DNA from: Hydractinia symbiolongicarpus
Taxonomy: Eukaryota; Cnidaria; Hydrozoa; Anthoathecata; Hydractiniidae
Reading direction: 5' to 3'
NCBI RefSeq assembly: GCF_029227915.1
Contig: NC_079881.1
Location: 27,071,501 to 27,135,500 of the forward strand
Length of the DNA: 64,000 nt
Below are positions 1 through 9,400 of the stretch, one piece after another. Each line of letters begins with the position of its first letter. Position 1 is the stretch's first letter. Under the pieces are notes generated by a model. The model had not been told where the DNA came from and ran no database searches. It saw only the letters and a program-made list of their open reading frames with translations. The position numbers were made by a program, and so were the translations under genes.

Positions 1-278
1 GGCCAAGCCCGGGATTTACGGGAATTAGCGGGTTTTCGCTTGCCGGCGATTAAACCTCTTTCATTAAGCGTCTCATCAAAAATGAGAACATTTTTGAAAA
101 CTACAAGTCTCCTGCGTTTTAGTGATGAAAAAAAAATTTAAAAAATCATTCGGGAATTGAGTTTATTCCCTGGGTACTTTCTTTGTATACATTCGACTAC
201 ACGGGCCAGGCCCGGGATTTAGGGGAAATCGCAGGTTTTCGTTTGCCGGCGATTAAACTTCTTTTATTCAGCGTCTCA

Positions 279-300
279 TCAAAAATGAAAACATTTTTGA
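279..300. repeat. Central AT-rich dyad of the monomer (example)
   Basis: The left arm TCAAAAATG (279-287) and right arm CATTTTTGA (292-300) are perfect inverted repeats around a 4-base AAAA centre. The same position is symmetric in E-type tails, with arms TTAAAAATG (685-693) and CATTTTTAA (698-706), and in C monomers, with 10-bp arms at 482-491 and 494-503. A sizeable class with AAAACAAGTTTG at this place has lost the dyad. Such symmetry can favour cruciform extrusion or binding of a dimeric protein. That role is inferred. Confidence 0.85.
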
Positions 301-1206
301 AAACTACAAGTCTTATGCGTTTTAGTGGTGAAAAAATAATTTAAAAAATCGTTCTGGAAATGAGTTTACTCACAGGGTACTTTCTTTGTACACATTCGAC
401 TATGCGGGCCAAGCCCCGGATTTGCGGGAAATCGCGGGTTTTCGTTTGCCGGCGATTAAACTTCTTTTATCCAGCGTCTTATCAAAAATGTAAACATTTT
501 TGAAAACTACAAGTCTTATGCGTTTTAGTGGTGAAAAAATAATTTAAATAATCGTTCGGGAAATGAGTTAACTCCCTGGGTACTTACTTTGTATACTTTT
601 GACTATACGGGCCGAGTCTGGGATTTACGGGAAATCGCAGGTTTTCGTTTGCCGGCGATTAAACCTCTTTCATTAAGCGTCTCATTAAAAATGAAAACAT
701 TTTTAAAAACTACAAGTCTCATTCGTTTTAATGGTGCAGAAATAAGTTGAAAAATCGTTCGGGAAATCAGTTTACTCCTTGGGTACTTTCTTTATATACA
801 TTTAACTATACGGGCCAAGCCCGGGATTTACGGGAAATCGCGGGTTTTCGTTTGCCGGCGATTAAACTTCTTTTATTCAGCGTCTCATTAAAAATGAAAA
901 CATTTTTAAAAACTACAAGTCTCATTCGTTCTAATGGTGCAGAAATAAGTTGAAAAATCGTTCGGCAAATCAGTTTACTCCTTGGGTACTTTCTTTATAT
1001 ACATTCAACTATACGGGCCAAGCCCGGGATTTACGGGAAATCGCGGGTTTTCGTTTGCCGGCGATTAAACTTCTTTTATTCAGCGTCTCATCAAAAATGA
1101 AAACAAGTTTGAAAACTACAAGTCTCATGCGTTTTAGTGGTGAAAAAATGATTTAAAAAATCGTTCTGGAAATGAGTTTACTCACAGGGTACTTTCTTTG
1201 TATTCA

Positions 1207-1220
1207 TTCGACTATACGGG
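1207..1220 (+). other. CENP-B-box-like motif with a one-base-short spacer (example)
   Basis: The bases TTCG-ACT-A-TA-CGGG match the nine fixed positions of the mammalian CENP-B box core (TTCG, A, CGGG), but the spacer between TTCG and A is three bases instead of four. It recurs wherever the unit ends ATTCGACTATACGGG or ATTCGACTACACGGG, which is common in front of A, B, C and G units. It is lost where the preceding unit ends in TTCAAC (E) or TTTTGAC. Binding by any CENP-B-like protein is speculative. Confidence 0.35.
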
Positions 1221-1250
1221 CCAAGCCCGGGATTTACGGGAATTAGCGGG
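1217..1250 (+). repeat. GC-rich dyad and four-GGG tract of the monomer (example)
   Basis: CGGGC (1217-1221) and GCCCG (1225-1229) form a perfect 5-bp inverted repeat with a CAA centre. The same stretch holds GGG runs at 1218-1220, 1229-1231, 1238-1240 and 1248-1250, which gives GGG-N8-GGG-N6-GGG-N7-GGG. This meets a relaxed G-quadruplex pattern, since one loop is longer than 7. The CCC within the first loop would compete by forming the hairpin. D monomers lose the dyad, and D and B monomers lose the last run. Confidence 0.75.
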
Positions 1251-1421
1251 TTTTCGCTTGCCGGCGATTAAACCTCTTTCATTTAGCGTCTCATCAAAAA
1301 TGAGAACATTTTTGAAAACTACAAGTCTCCTGCGTTTTAGTGGTGAAAAAAAAATTTAAAAAATCCTTCGGGAATTGAGTTTATTTACTGGGTACTTTCT
1401 TTGTATACATTCGACTACACG
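1219..1421. repeat. Exemplar of monomer subfamily A
   Basis: Subfamily A is recognised by GGGAATTAGCGGG instead of GGGAAATCGCGGG, by TTCGCTTGCC instead of TTCGTTTGCC, by CATTTAGCG or CATTAAGCG, by ATGAGAAC in the central dyad, and by the tail CTCCTGCG followed by a nine-A run and TCCTTCGGGAATTGAG. It is usually preceded by TTTGTATTCATTCGAC. In most places it is followed directly by a B monomer, forming a 406-bp A-B dimer, though A-A occurs near 5,050-5,415. The unit is exactly 203 bp. Confidence 0.9.
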
Positions 1422-1624
1422 GGCCAGGCCCGGGATTTAGGGGAAATCGCAGGTTTTCGTTTGCCGGCGATTAAACTTCTTTTATTCAGCGTCTCATCAA
1501 AAATGAAAACTTTTTTGAAAACTACAAGTCTCATGCGATTTAGTGGTGAAAAGATAATTTAAAAAATCGTTCTGGAAATGAGTTTACTCACAGGGTACTT
1601 TCTTTGTATACATTCGACTATACG
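1422..1624. repeat. Exemplar of monomer subfamily B
   Basis: Subfamily B is marked by CACGGGCCAGGCCCGGG (or CACGGACCAGG) and by GGGATTTAGGGGAAATCGCAGG. It nearly always follows an A-type tail. The substitution CAAG to CAGG falls in the loop of the CGGGC/GCCCG dyad, so that dyad is kept. The change GCGGG to GCAGG removes the fourth GGG run. The unit is 203 bp. Confidence 0.9.
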
Positions 1625-1826
1625 GGACAAGCCGGGATTTACGGGAAATCGCGGGTTTTCGTTTGCCGGCGATTAAACCTCTTTCATTAAGCGTCTCATT
1701 AAAAATGAAAACATTTTTAAAAACTACAAGTCTCATTCGTTCTAATGGTGCAGAAATAAGTTGAAAAATCGTTCGGGAAATCAGTTTACTCCTTGGGTAC
1801 ATTCTTTATATACATTCAACTATACG
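1625..1826. repeat. Exemplar of monomer subfamily G (202 bp, one base shorter)
   Basis: This unit opens with GGGACAAGCCGGG where most monomers have GGGCCAAGCCCGGG. One C is missing, so the unit is 202 bp. Its second half is of E type (CATTAAAAATG, CATTCGTTCTAATGGTGCAG). Scattered G units partly explain why higher-order periods fall a few bases short of exact multiples of 203. The shortened CCC run disrupts the local CGGGC/GCCCG dyad. Confidence 0.85.
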
Positions 1827-2029
1827 GGCCAAGCCCGGGATTTACGGGAAATCGCGGATTTTCGTTTGCCGGCGATTAAACTTCTTTTATTCAGCGTCTC
1901 ATCAAAAATGAAAACAAGTTTGAAAACTACAAGTCTCATGCGTTTTAGTGGTGAAAAAATAATTTAAAAAATCGTTCAGAAAATGAGTTTACTCCCTGGG
2001 TACTTTCTTTGTATACTTTTGACTATACG

Positions 2030-2232
2030 GGCCAAGCCCGGGATTTACGGGAAATCGCGGGTTTTCGTTTGCCGGCGATTAAACTTCTTTTATCCAGCGT
2101 CTTATCAAAAATGTAAACATTTTTGAAAACTACAAGTCTTATGCGTTTTAGTGGTGAAAAAATAATTTAAAAAATCGTTCGGGAAATGAGTTTACTCCCT
2201 GGGTACTTTCTTTGTATACTTTTGACTATACG
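2030..2232. repeat. Exemplar of monomer subfamily C
   Basis: Subfamily C is recognised by CTTTTATCCAGCGTCTTATC (or TTATTCAGCGTCTTATC) and by ATGTAAAC in the central dyad. The extra T turns the dyad into a 10-bp perfect inverted repeat with a two-base centre. It often sits between E and D monomers (order E-C-D-E), for example at 1827-2638. Confidence 0.85.
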
Positions 2233-2435
2233 GGCCGAGTCTGGGATTTACGGGAAATCGCAGGTTTTCGTTTGCCGGCGATTAAACCTCTTTCATTAAG
2301 CGTCTCATTAAAAATGAAAACATTTTTAAAAACTACAAGTCTCATTCGTTCTAATGGTGCAGAAATAAGTTGAAAAATCGTTCGGGAAATCAGTTTACTC
2401 CTTGGGTACTTTCTTTATATACATTCAACTATACG
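2233..2435. repeat. Exemplar of monomer subfamily D
   Basis: Subfamily D is marked by CGGGCCGAGTCTGGG in place of CGGGCCAAGCCCGGG, with GCAGG downstream. The change destroys the GC-rich CGGGC/GCCCG dyad and, with GCAGG, also breaks the four-run GGG pattern. Its second half is often E type. A sub-variant reads CGCGCCGAG, for example near 22,313, 34,281 and 42,600, and helps to trace long-range duplications. Confidence 0.85.
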
Positions 2436-2638
2436 GGCCAAGCCCGGGATTTACGGGAAATCGCGGGTTTTCGTTTGCCGGCGATTAAACTTCTTTTATT
2501 CAGCGTCTCATTAAAAATGAAAACATTTTTAAAAACTACAAGTCTCATTCGTTCTAATGGTGCAGAAATAAGTTGAAAAATCGTTCGGGAAATCAGTTTA
2601 CACCTTGGGTATTTTTTTTATATACATTCAACTATACG
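2436..2638. repeat. Exemplar of monomer subfamily E
   Basis: Subfamily E is the most diverged tail class. It has CATTAAAAATG, CATTTTTAAAAAC, CTCATTCGTTCTAATGGTG, CAGAAATAAGTTG, a CAGTTTACTCCTTGGG segment and TTTATATACATTCAAC in place of TTTGTATACATTCGAC. One frame of this class stays open for one full unit (207 bases, for example 747-953 and 2370-2576), which produces a recurrent 68-codon frame beginning at TTG. It is not a gene, because the frame shifts at every unit. Confidence 0.88.
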
Positions 2639-4462
2639 GGCCAAGCCCGGGATTTACGGGAAATCGCGGGTTTTCGTTTGCCGGCGATTAAACTTCTTTT
2701 ATTCAGCGTCTCATCAAAAATGAAAACAAGTTTGAAAACTACAAGTCTCATGCGTTTTAGTGGTGAAAAAATAATTTAAAAAATCGTTCGGAAAATGAGT
2801 TTACTCCTTGGGTACTTTCTTTGTATACTTTTGACTATACGGGCCAAGCCGGGATTTACGGGAAATCGCGGGTTTTCGTTTGCCGGCGATTAAACTTCTT
2901 TTATTCAGCGTCTTATCAAAAATGTAAACATTTTTGAAAACTACAAGTCGCATGCGTTTTAGTGGTGAAAAAATAATTAAAAAAATCGTTCTGGAAATGA
3001 GTTTACTCACAGGGTACTTTCTTTGTATACTTTTGACTATACGGGCCAAGCCCGGGATTTACGGGAAATCGCGGGTTTTCGTTTGCCGGCGATTAAACTT
3101 CTTTTATCCAGCGTCTTATCAAAAATGTAAACATTTTTGAAAACTACAAGTCTTATGCGTTTTAGTGGTGAAAAAATAATTTAAAAAATCGTTCGGGAAA
3201 TGAGTTTACTCCCTGGGTACTTTCTTTGTATACTTTTGACTATACGGGCCGAGTCTGGGATTTACGGGAAATCGCAGGTTTTCGTTTGCCGGCGATTAAA
3301 CCTCTTTCATTAAGCGTCTCATTAAAAATGAAAACATTTTTAAAAACTACAAGTCTCATTCGTTCTAATGGTGCAGAAATAAGTTGAAAAATCGTTCGGG
3401 AAATCAGTTTACTCCTTGGGTACTTTCTTTATATACATTCAACTATACGGGCCAAGCCCGGGATTTACGGGAAATCGCGGGTTTTCGTTTGCCGGCGATT
3501 AAACTTCTTTTATTCAGCGTCTCATTAAAAATGAAAACATTTTTAAAAACTACAAGTCTCATTCGTTCTAATGGTGCAGAAATAAGTTGAAAAATCGTTC
3601 GGGAAATCAGTTTACACCTTGGGTATTTTTTTTATATACATTCAACTATACGGGCCAAGCCCGGGATTTACGGGAAATCGCGGGTTTTCGTTTGCCGGCG
3701 ATTAAACTTCTTTTATTCAGCGTCTCATCAAAAATGAAAACAAGTTTGAAAACTACAAGTCTCATGCGTTTTAGTGGTGAAAAAATAATTTAAAAAATCG
3801 TTCGGAAAATGAGTTTACTCCTTGGGTACTTTCTTTGTATACTTTTGACTATACGGGCCAAGCCGGGATTTACGGGAAATCGCGGGTTTTCGTTTGCCGG
3901 CGATTAAACTTCTTTTATTCAGCGTCTTATCAAAAATGTAAACATTTTTGAAAACTACAAGTCGCATGCGTTTTAGTGGTGAAAAAATAATTAAAAAAAT
4001 CGTTCTGGAAATGAGTTTACTCACAGGGTACTTTCTTTGTATTCATTCGACTATACGGGCCAAGCCCGGGATTTACGGGAATTAGCGGGTTTTCGCTTGC
4101 CGGCGATTAAACCTCTTTCATTTAGCGTCTCATCAAAAATGAGAACATTTTTGAAAACTACAAGTCTCCTGCGTTTTAGTGGTGAAAAAAAAATTTAAAA
4201 AATCCTTCGGGAATTGAGTTTATTCCCTGGGTACTTTCTTTGTATACATTCGACTACACGGGCCAGGCCCGGGATTTAGGGGAAATCGCAGGTTTTGGTT
4301 TGCCGGCGATTAAACTTCTTTTATTCAGCGTCTCATCAAAAATGAAAACATTTTTGAAAACTACAAGTCTTATGCGTTTTAGTGGTGAAAAATAATTTAA
4401 AAAATTGTTCTGGAATTGAGTTTACTCACAGGGTACTTTCTTTGTACACATTCGACTATACG

Positions 4463-4665
4463 GCCCAAGCCCGGGATTTGCGGGAAATCACGGGTTTTCG
4501 TTTGCAGGCGATTAAACCTCTTTTATTAAGCGTCTCATCAAAAATGAAAACATTTTTAAAAACTACAAGTCTCATGCGATTTAGTGGTGAAAAGATAATT
4601 TAAAAAATCCTTCGGAAAATGAGTTTACTCCCTGGGTACTTTCTTTGTATACTTTTGACTATACG
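4463..4665. repeat. Exemplar of monomer subfamily F
   Basis: Subfamily F has CGGCCCAAGCCCGGG, GGGATTTGCGGGAAATCACGGG and TTTGCAGGCGATT, which loses the GCCGGC palindrome. It is usually preceded by TTTGTACACATTCGAC or TTTGTTCACATTCGAC. It recurs near 9,940, 11,155, 22,110, 28,198, 30,226, 34,080, 39,155 and 42,398, and is a good tracer for block duplications. Confidence 0.85.
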
Positions 4666-6489
4666 GGCCAAGACCGGGATTTACGGGAAATCGCGGGTTT
4701 TCGTTTGCCGGCAATTAAACCTCTTTCATTAAGCGTCTCATTAAAAATGAAAACATTTTTAAAAACTACAAGTCTCATTCGTTCTAATGGTGCAGAAATA
4801 AGTTGAAAAATCGTTCGGGAAATCAGTTTACTCCTTGGGTACTTTCTTTTTGTACATTCAACTATACGGGCCAAGCCCGGGATTTACGGGAAATCGCGGG
4901 TTTTCGTTTGCCGGCAATTAAACTTCTTTTATTCAGCGTCTCATTAAAAATATAAACATTTTTGAAAACTACAAGTCTCATGCGTTTTAGTGGTGGAAAA
5001 ATAATTTAAAAAATCGTTCTGGAAATGAGTTTACTCACAGGGTACTTTCTTTGTATTCATTCGACTGTACGGGCCAAGCCCGGGATTTACGGGAATTAGC
5101 GGGTTTTCGCTTGCCGGCGATTAAACCTCTTTCATTTAGCGTCTCATCAAAAATGAGAACATTTTTGAAAACTACAAGTCTCCTGCGTTTTAGTGGTGAA
5201 AAATAATTTAAAAAATCGTTCTGGAAATGAGTTTACTCACAGGGTACTTTCTTTGTATTCATTCGACTATACGGGCCAAGCCCGGGATTTACGGGAATTA
5301 GCGGGTTTTCGCTTGCCGGCGATTAAACCTCTTTCATTTAGCGTCTCATCAAAAATGAGAACATTTTTGAAAACTACAAGTCTCCTGCGTTTTAGTGGTG
5401 AAAAAAAAATTTAAAAAATCCTTCGGGAATTGAGTTTATTCCCTGGGTACTTTCTTTGTATACATTCGACTACACGGGCCAGGCCCGGGATTTAGGGGAA
5501 ATCGCAGGTTTTCGTTTGCCGGCGATTAAACTTCTTTTATTCAGCGTCTCATCAAAAATGAAAACATTTTTGAAAACTACAAGACTCATTCCTTCTAATG
5601 GTGCAGAAATAAGTTGAAAAATCGTTCGGGAAATCAGTTTACTTCTTAGGTACTTTCTTTATATACATTCAACTATACGGGCCAAGCCCGGCATTTACGG
5701 GAAATCGCGGGTTTTCGTTTGCCGGCGATTAAACTTCTTTTATTCAGCGTCTCATCAAAAATGAAAACAAGTTTGAAAACTACAAGTCTCATGCGTTTTA
5801 GTGGTGAAAAATAATTTAAAAAATCGTTCGGAAAATGAGTTTACTCCCTGGGTACTTTCTTTGTATACTTTTGACTATACGGGCCAAGCCCGGGATTTAC
5901 AGGAAATCGCCGGTTTTCGTTTGCCGGCGATTAAACTTCTTTTATTCAGCTTCTTATCAAAAATGAAAACATTTTTGAAAACTACAAGTCTCATGGGCTT
6001 TAGTGGTGAAATAATAATTGAAAAAATCGTTCGGGAAATGAGTTTACTCTCTGGGTACTTTCTTTGTATACTTTTGACTATACGGGCCGAGTCTGGGATT
6101 TACGGGAAATCGCAGGTTTTCGTTTGCCGGCGATTAAACTTCTTTTATTCAGCGTCTCATCAAAAATGAAAACATTTTTGAAAACTACAAGTCTCATGCG
6201 ATTTAGTGGTGAAAAGATAATTTAAAAAATCGTTCTGGAAATGAGTTTACTCACAGGGTACTTTTTTTGTATACATTCGACTATACGGGACAAGCCGGGA
6301 TTTACGGGAAATCGCGGGTTTTCGTTTGCCGGCGATTAAACTTCTTTTATTCAGCGTCTTATCAAAAATGTAAACATTTTTGAAAACTACAAGTCTTATT
6401 CGTTTTAGTGGTGAAAAAATAATTTAAAAAATCGTTCTGGAAATGAGTTTACTCACAGGGTACTTTCTTTGTATTCATTCGACTATACG

Positions 6490-9400
6490 GGCCAAGCCCG
6501 GGATTTACGGGAATTAGCGGGTTTTCGCTTGCCGGCGATTAAACCTCTTTCATTAAGCGTCTCATCAAAAATGAGAACATTTTTGAAAACTACAAGTCTC
6601 CTGCGTTTTAGTGATGAAAAAAAAATTTAAAAAATCATTCGGGAATTGAGTTTATTCCCTGGGTACTTTCTTTGTATACATTCGACTACACGGGCCAGGC
6701 CCGGGATTTAGGGGAAATCGCAGGTTTTCGTTTGCCGGCGATTAAACTTCTTTTATTCAGCGTCTCATCAAAAATGAAAACATTTTTAAAAACTACAAGT
6801 CTTATGCGTTTTAGTGGTGAAAAAATAATTTAAAAAATCGTTCTGGAAATGAGTTTACTCACAGGGTACTTTCTTTGTACACATTCGACTATGCGGGCCA
6901 AGCCCCGGATTTGCGGGAAATCGCGGGTTTTCGTTTGCCGGCGATTAAACTTCTTTTATCCAGCGTCTTATCAAAAATGTAAACATTTTTGAAAACTACA
7001 AGTCTTATGCGTTTTAGTGGTGAAAAAATAATTTAAATAATCGTTCGGGAAATGAGTTAACTCCCTGGGTACTTACTTTGTATACTTTTGACTATACGGG
7101 CCGAGTCTGGGATTTACGAGAAATCGCAGGTTTTCGTTTGCCGGCGATTAAACCTCTTTCATTAAGCGTCTCATTAAAAATGAAAACATTTTTAAAAACT
7201 ACAAGTCTCATTCGTTTTAATGGTGCAGAAATAAGTTGAAAAATCGTTCGGGAAATCAGTTTACTCCTCGGGTACTTTCTTTATATACATTTAACTATAC
7301 GGGCCAAGCCCGGGATTTACGGGAAATCGCGGGTTTTCGTTTGCCGGCGATTAAACTTCTTTTATTCAGCGTCTCATTAAAAATGAAAACATTTTTAAAA
7401 ACTACAAGTCTCATTCGTTCTAATGGTGCAGAAATAAGTTGAAAAATCGTTCGGCAAATCAGTTTACTCCTTTGGTACTTTCTTTATATACATTCAACTA
7501 TACGGGCCAAGCCCGGGATTAACGGGAAATCGCGGGTTTTCGTTTGCCGGCGATTAAACTTCTTTTATTCAGCGTCTCATCAAAAATGAAAACAAGTTTG
7601 AAAACTACAAGTCTCATGCGTTTTAGTGGTGAAAAAATAATTTAAAAAATCGTTCTGGAAATGAGTTTACTCACAGGGTACTTTCTTTGTATTCATTCGA
7701 CTATACGGGCCAAGCCCGGGATTTACGGGAATTAGCGGGTTTTCGCTTGCCGGCGATTAAACCTCTTTCATTTAGCGTCTCATCAAAAATGAGAACATTT
7801 TTGAAAACTACAAGTCTCCTGCGTTTTAGTGGTGAAAAAAAAATTTAAAAAATCCTTCGGGAATTGAGTTTATTTACTGGGTACTTTCTTTGTATACATT
7901 CGACTACACGGGCCAGGCCCGGGATTTAGGGGAAATCGCAGGTTTTCGTTTGCCGGCGATTAAACTTCTTTTATTCAGCGTCTCATCAAAAATGAAAACT
8001 TTTTTGAAAACTACAAGTCTCATGCGATTTAGTGGTGAAAAGATAATTTAAAAAATCGTTCTGGAAATGAGTTTACTCACAGGGTACTTTCTTTGTATAC
8101 ATTCGACTATACGGGACAAGCCGGGATTTACGGGAAATCGCGGGTTTTCGTTTGCCGGCGATTAAACCTCTTTCATTAAGCGTCTCATTAAAAATGAAAA
8201 CATTTTTAAAAACTACAAGTCTCATTCGTTCTAATGGTGCAGAAATAAGTTGAAAAATCGTTCGGGAAATCAGTTTACTCCTTGGGTACATTCTTTATAT
8301 ACATTCAACTATACGGGCCAAGCCCGGGATTTACGGGAAATCGCGGATTTTCGTTTGCCGGCGATTAAACTTCTTTTATTCAGCGTCTCATCAAAAATGA
8401 AAACAAGTTTGAAAACTACAAGTCTCATGCGTTTTAGTGGTGAAAAAATAATTTAAAAAATCGTTCAGAAAATGAGTTTACTCCCTGGGTACTTTCTTTG
8501 TATACTTTTGACTATACGGGCCAAGCCCGGGATTTACGGGAAATCGCGGGTTTTCGTTTGCCGGCGATTAAACTTCTTTTATCCAGCGTCTTATCAAAAA
8601 TGTAAACATTTTTGAAAACTACAAGTCTTATGCGTTTTAGTGGTGAAAAAATAATTTAAAAAATCGTTCGGGAAATGAGTTTACTCCCTGGGTACTTTCT
8701 TTGTATACTTTTGACTATACGGGCCGAGTCTGGGATTTACGGGAAATCGCAGGTTTTCGTTTGCCGGCGATTAAACCTCTTTCATTAAGCGTCTCATTAA
8801 AAATGAAAACATTTTTAAAAACTACAAGTCTCATTCGTTCTAATGGTGCAGAAATAAGTTGAAAAATCGTTCGGGAAATCAGTTTACTCCTTGGGTACTT
8901 TCTTTATATACATTCAACTATACGGGCCAAGCCCGGGATTTACGGGAAATCGCGGGTTTTCGTTTGCCGGCGATTAAACTTCTTTTATTCAGCGTCTCAT
9001 TAAAAATGAAAACATTTTTAAAAACTACAAGTCTCATTCGTTCTAATGGTGCAGAAATAAGTTGAAAAATCGTTCGGGAAATCAGTTTACACCTTGGGTA
9101 TTTTTTTTATATACATTCAACTATACGGGCCAAGCCCGGGATTTACGGGAAATCGCGGGTTTTCGTTTGCCGGCGATTAAACTTCTTTTATTCAGCGTCT
9201 CATCAAAAATGAAAACAAGTTTGAAAACTACAAGTCTCATGCGTTTTAGTGGTGAAAAAATAATTTAAAAAATCGTTCGGAAAATGAGTTTACTCCTTGG
9301 GTACTTTCTTTGTATACTTTTGACTATACGGGCCAAGCCGGGATTTACGGGAAATCGCGGGTTTTCGTTTGCCGGCGATTAAACTTCTTTTATTCAGCGT

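Larger units (their letters stand above)
2016..4043. repeat. 1,014-bp five-monomer tandem duplication inside HOR copy 1
   Basis: The segment from about 2,016 to 3,029 (C-D-E-E and a C-like unit) is followed by a near-identical copy from about 3,030 to 4,043. Landmarks 2,370, 2,573 and 2,801 recur at 3,384, 3,587 and 3,815. The junction is visible. Near 3,000 the sequence has the left flank of one unit type (TTTACTCACAGGG) joined to the right flank of another (TATACTTTTGAC). The crossover therefore lies in the shared tail GGGTACTTTCTTTGTAT. The second HOR copy has a single version. Confidence 0.9.
1..6489. repeat. 6,489-bp higher-order repeat, copy 1
   Basis: The sequence at 1 restarts at 6,490 with the same diagnostic variants, including the A-type unit with GTGATGAAAAAAAAATTT and the GCCCCGGATTTGCGGG unit (about 407 and 6,896). 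Landmarks at 747, 1,584, 1,761, 2,370 and 2,573 recur exactly 6,489 bases later. The length is about 32 monomers minus 7 bases. This copy holds an extra 1,014-bp segment that copy 2 lacks. Confidence 0.92.

Noticed and set aside
783-813. TATA-box-like TTTATATACATT in E-type units as a promoter
   Set aside because: It is a one-base variant of the common TTTGTATACATT tail and has no accompanying start signal or downstream gene. Transcription cannot be inferred from it.
1207-1220. A true canonical CENP-B box
   Set aside because: The spacer between TTCG and A is three bases, not four, so it does not fit the known consensus. It is kept only as a similarity.
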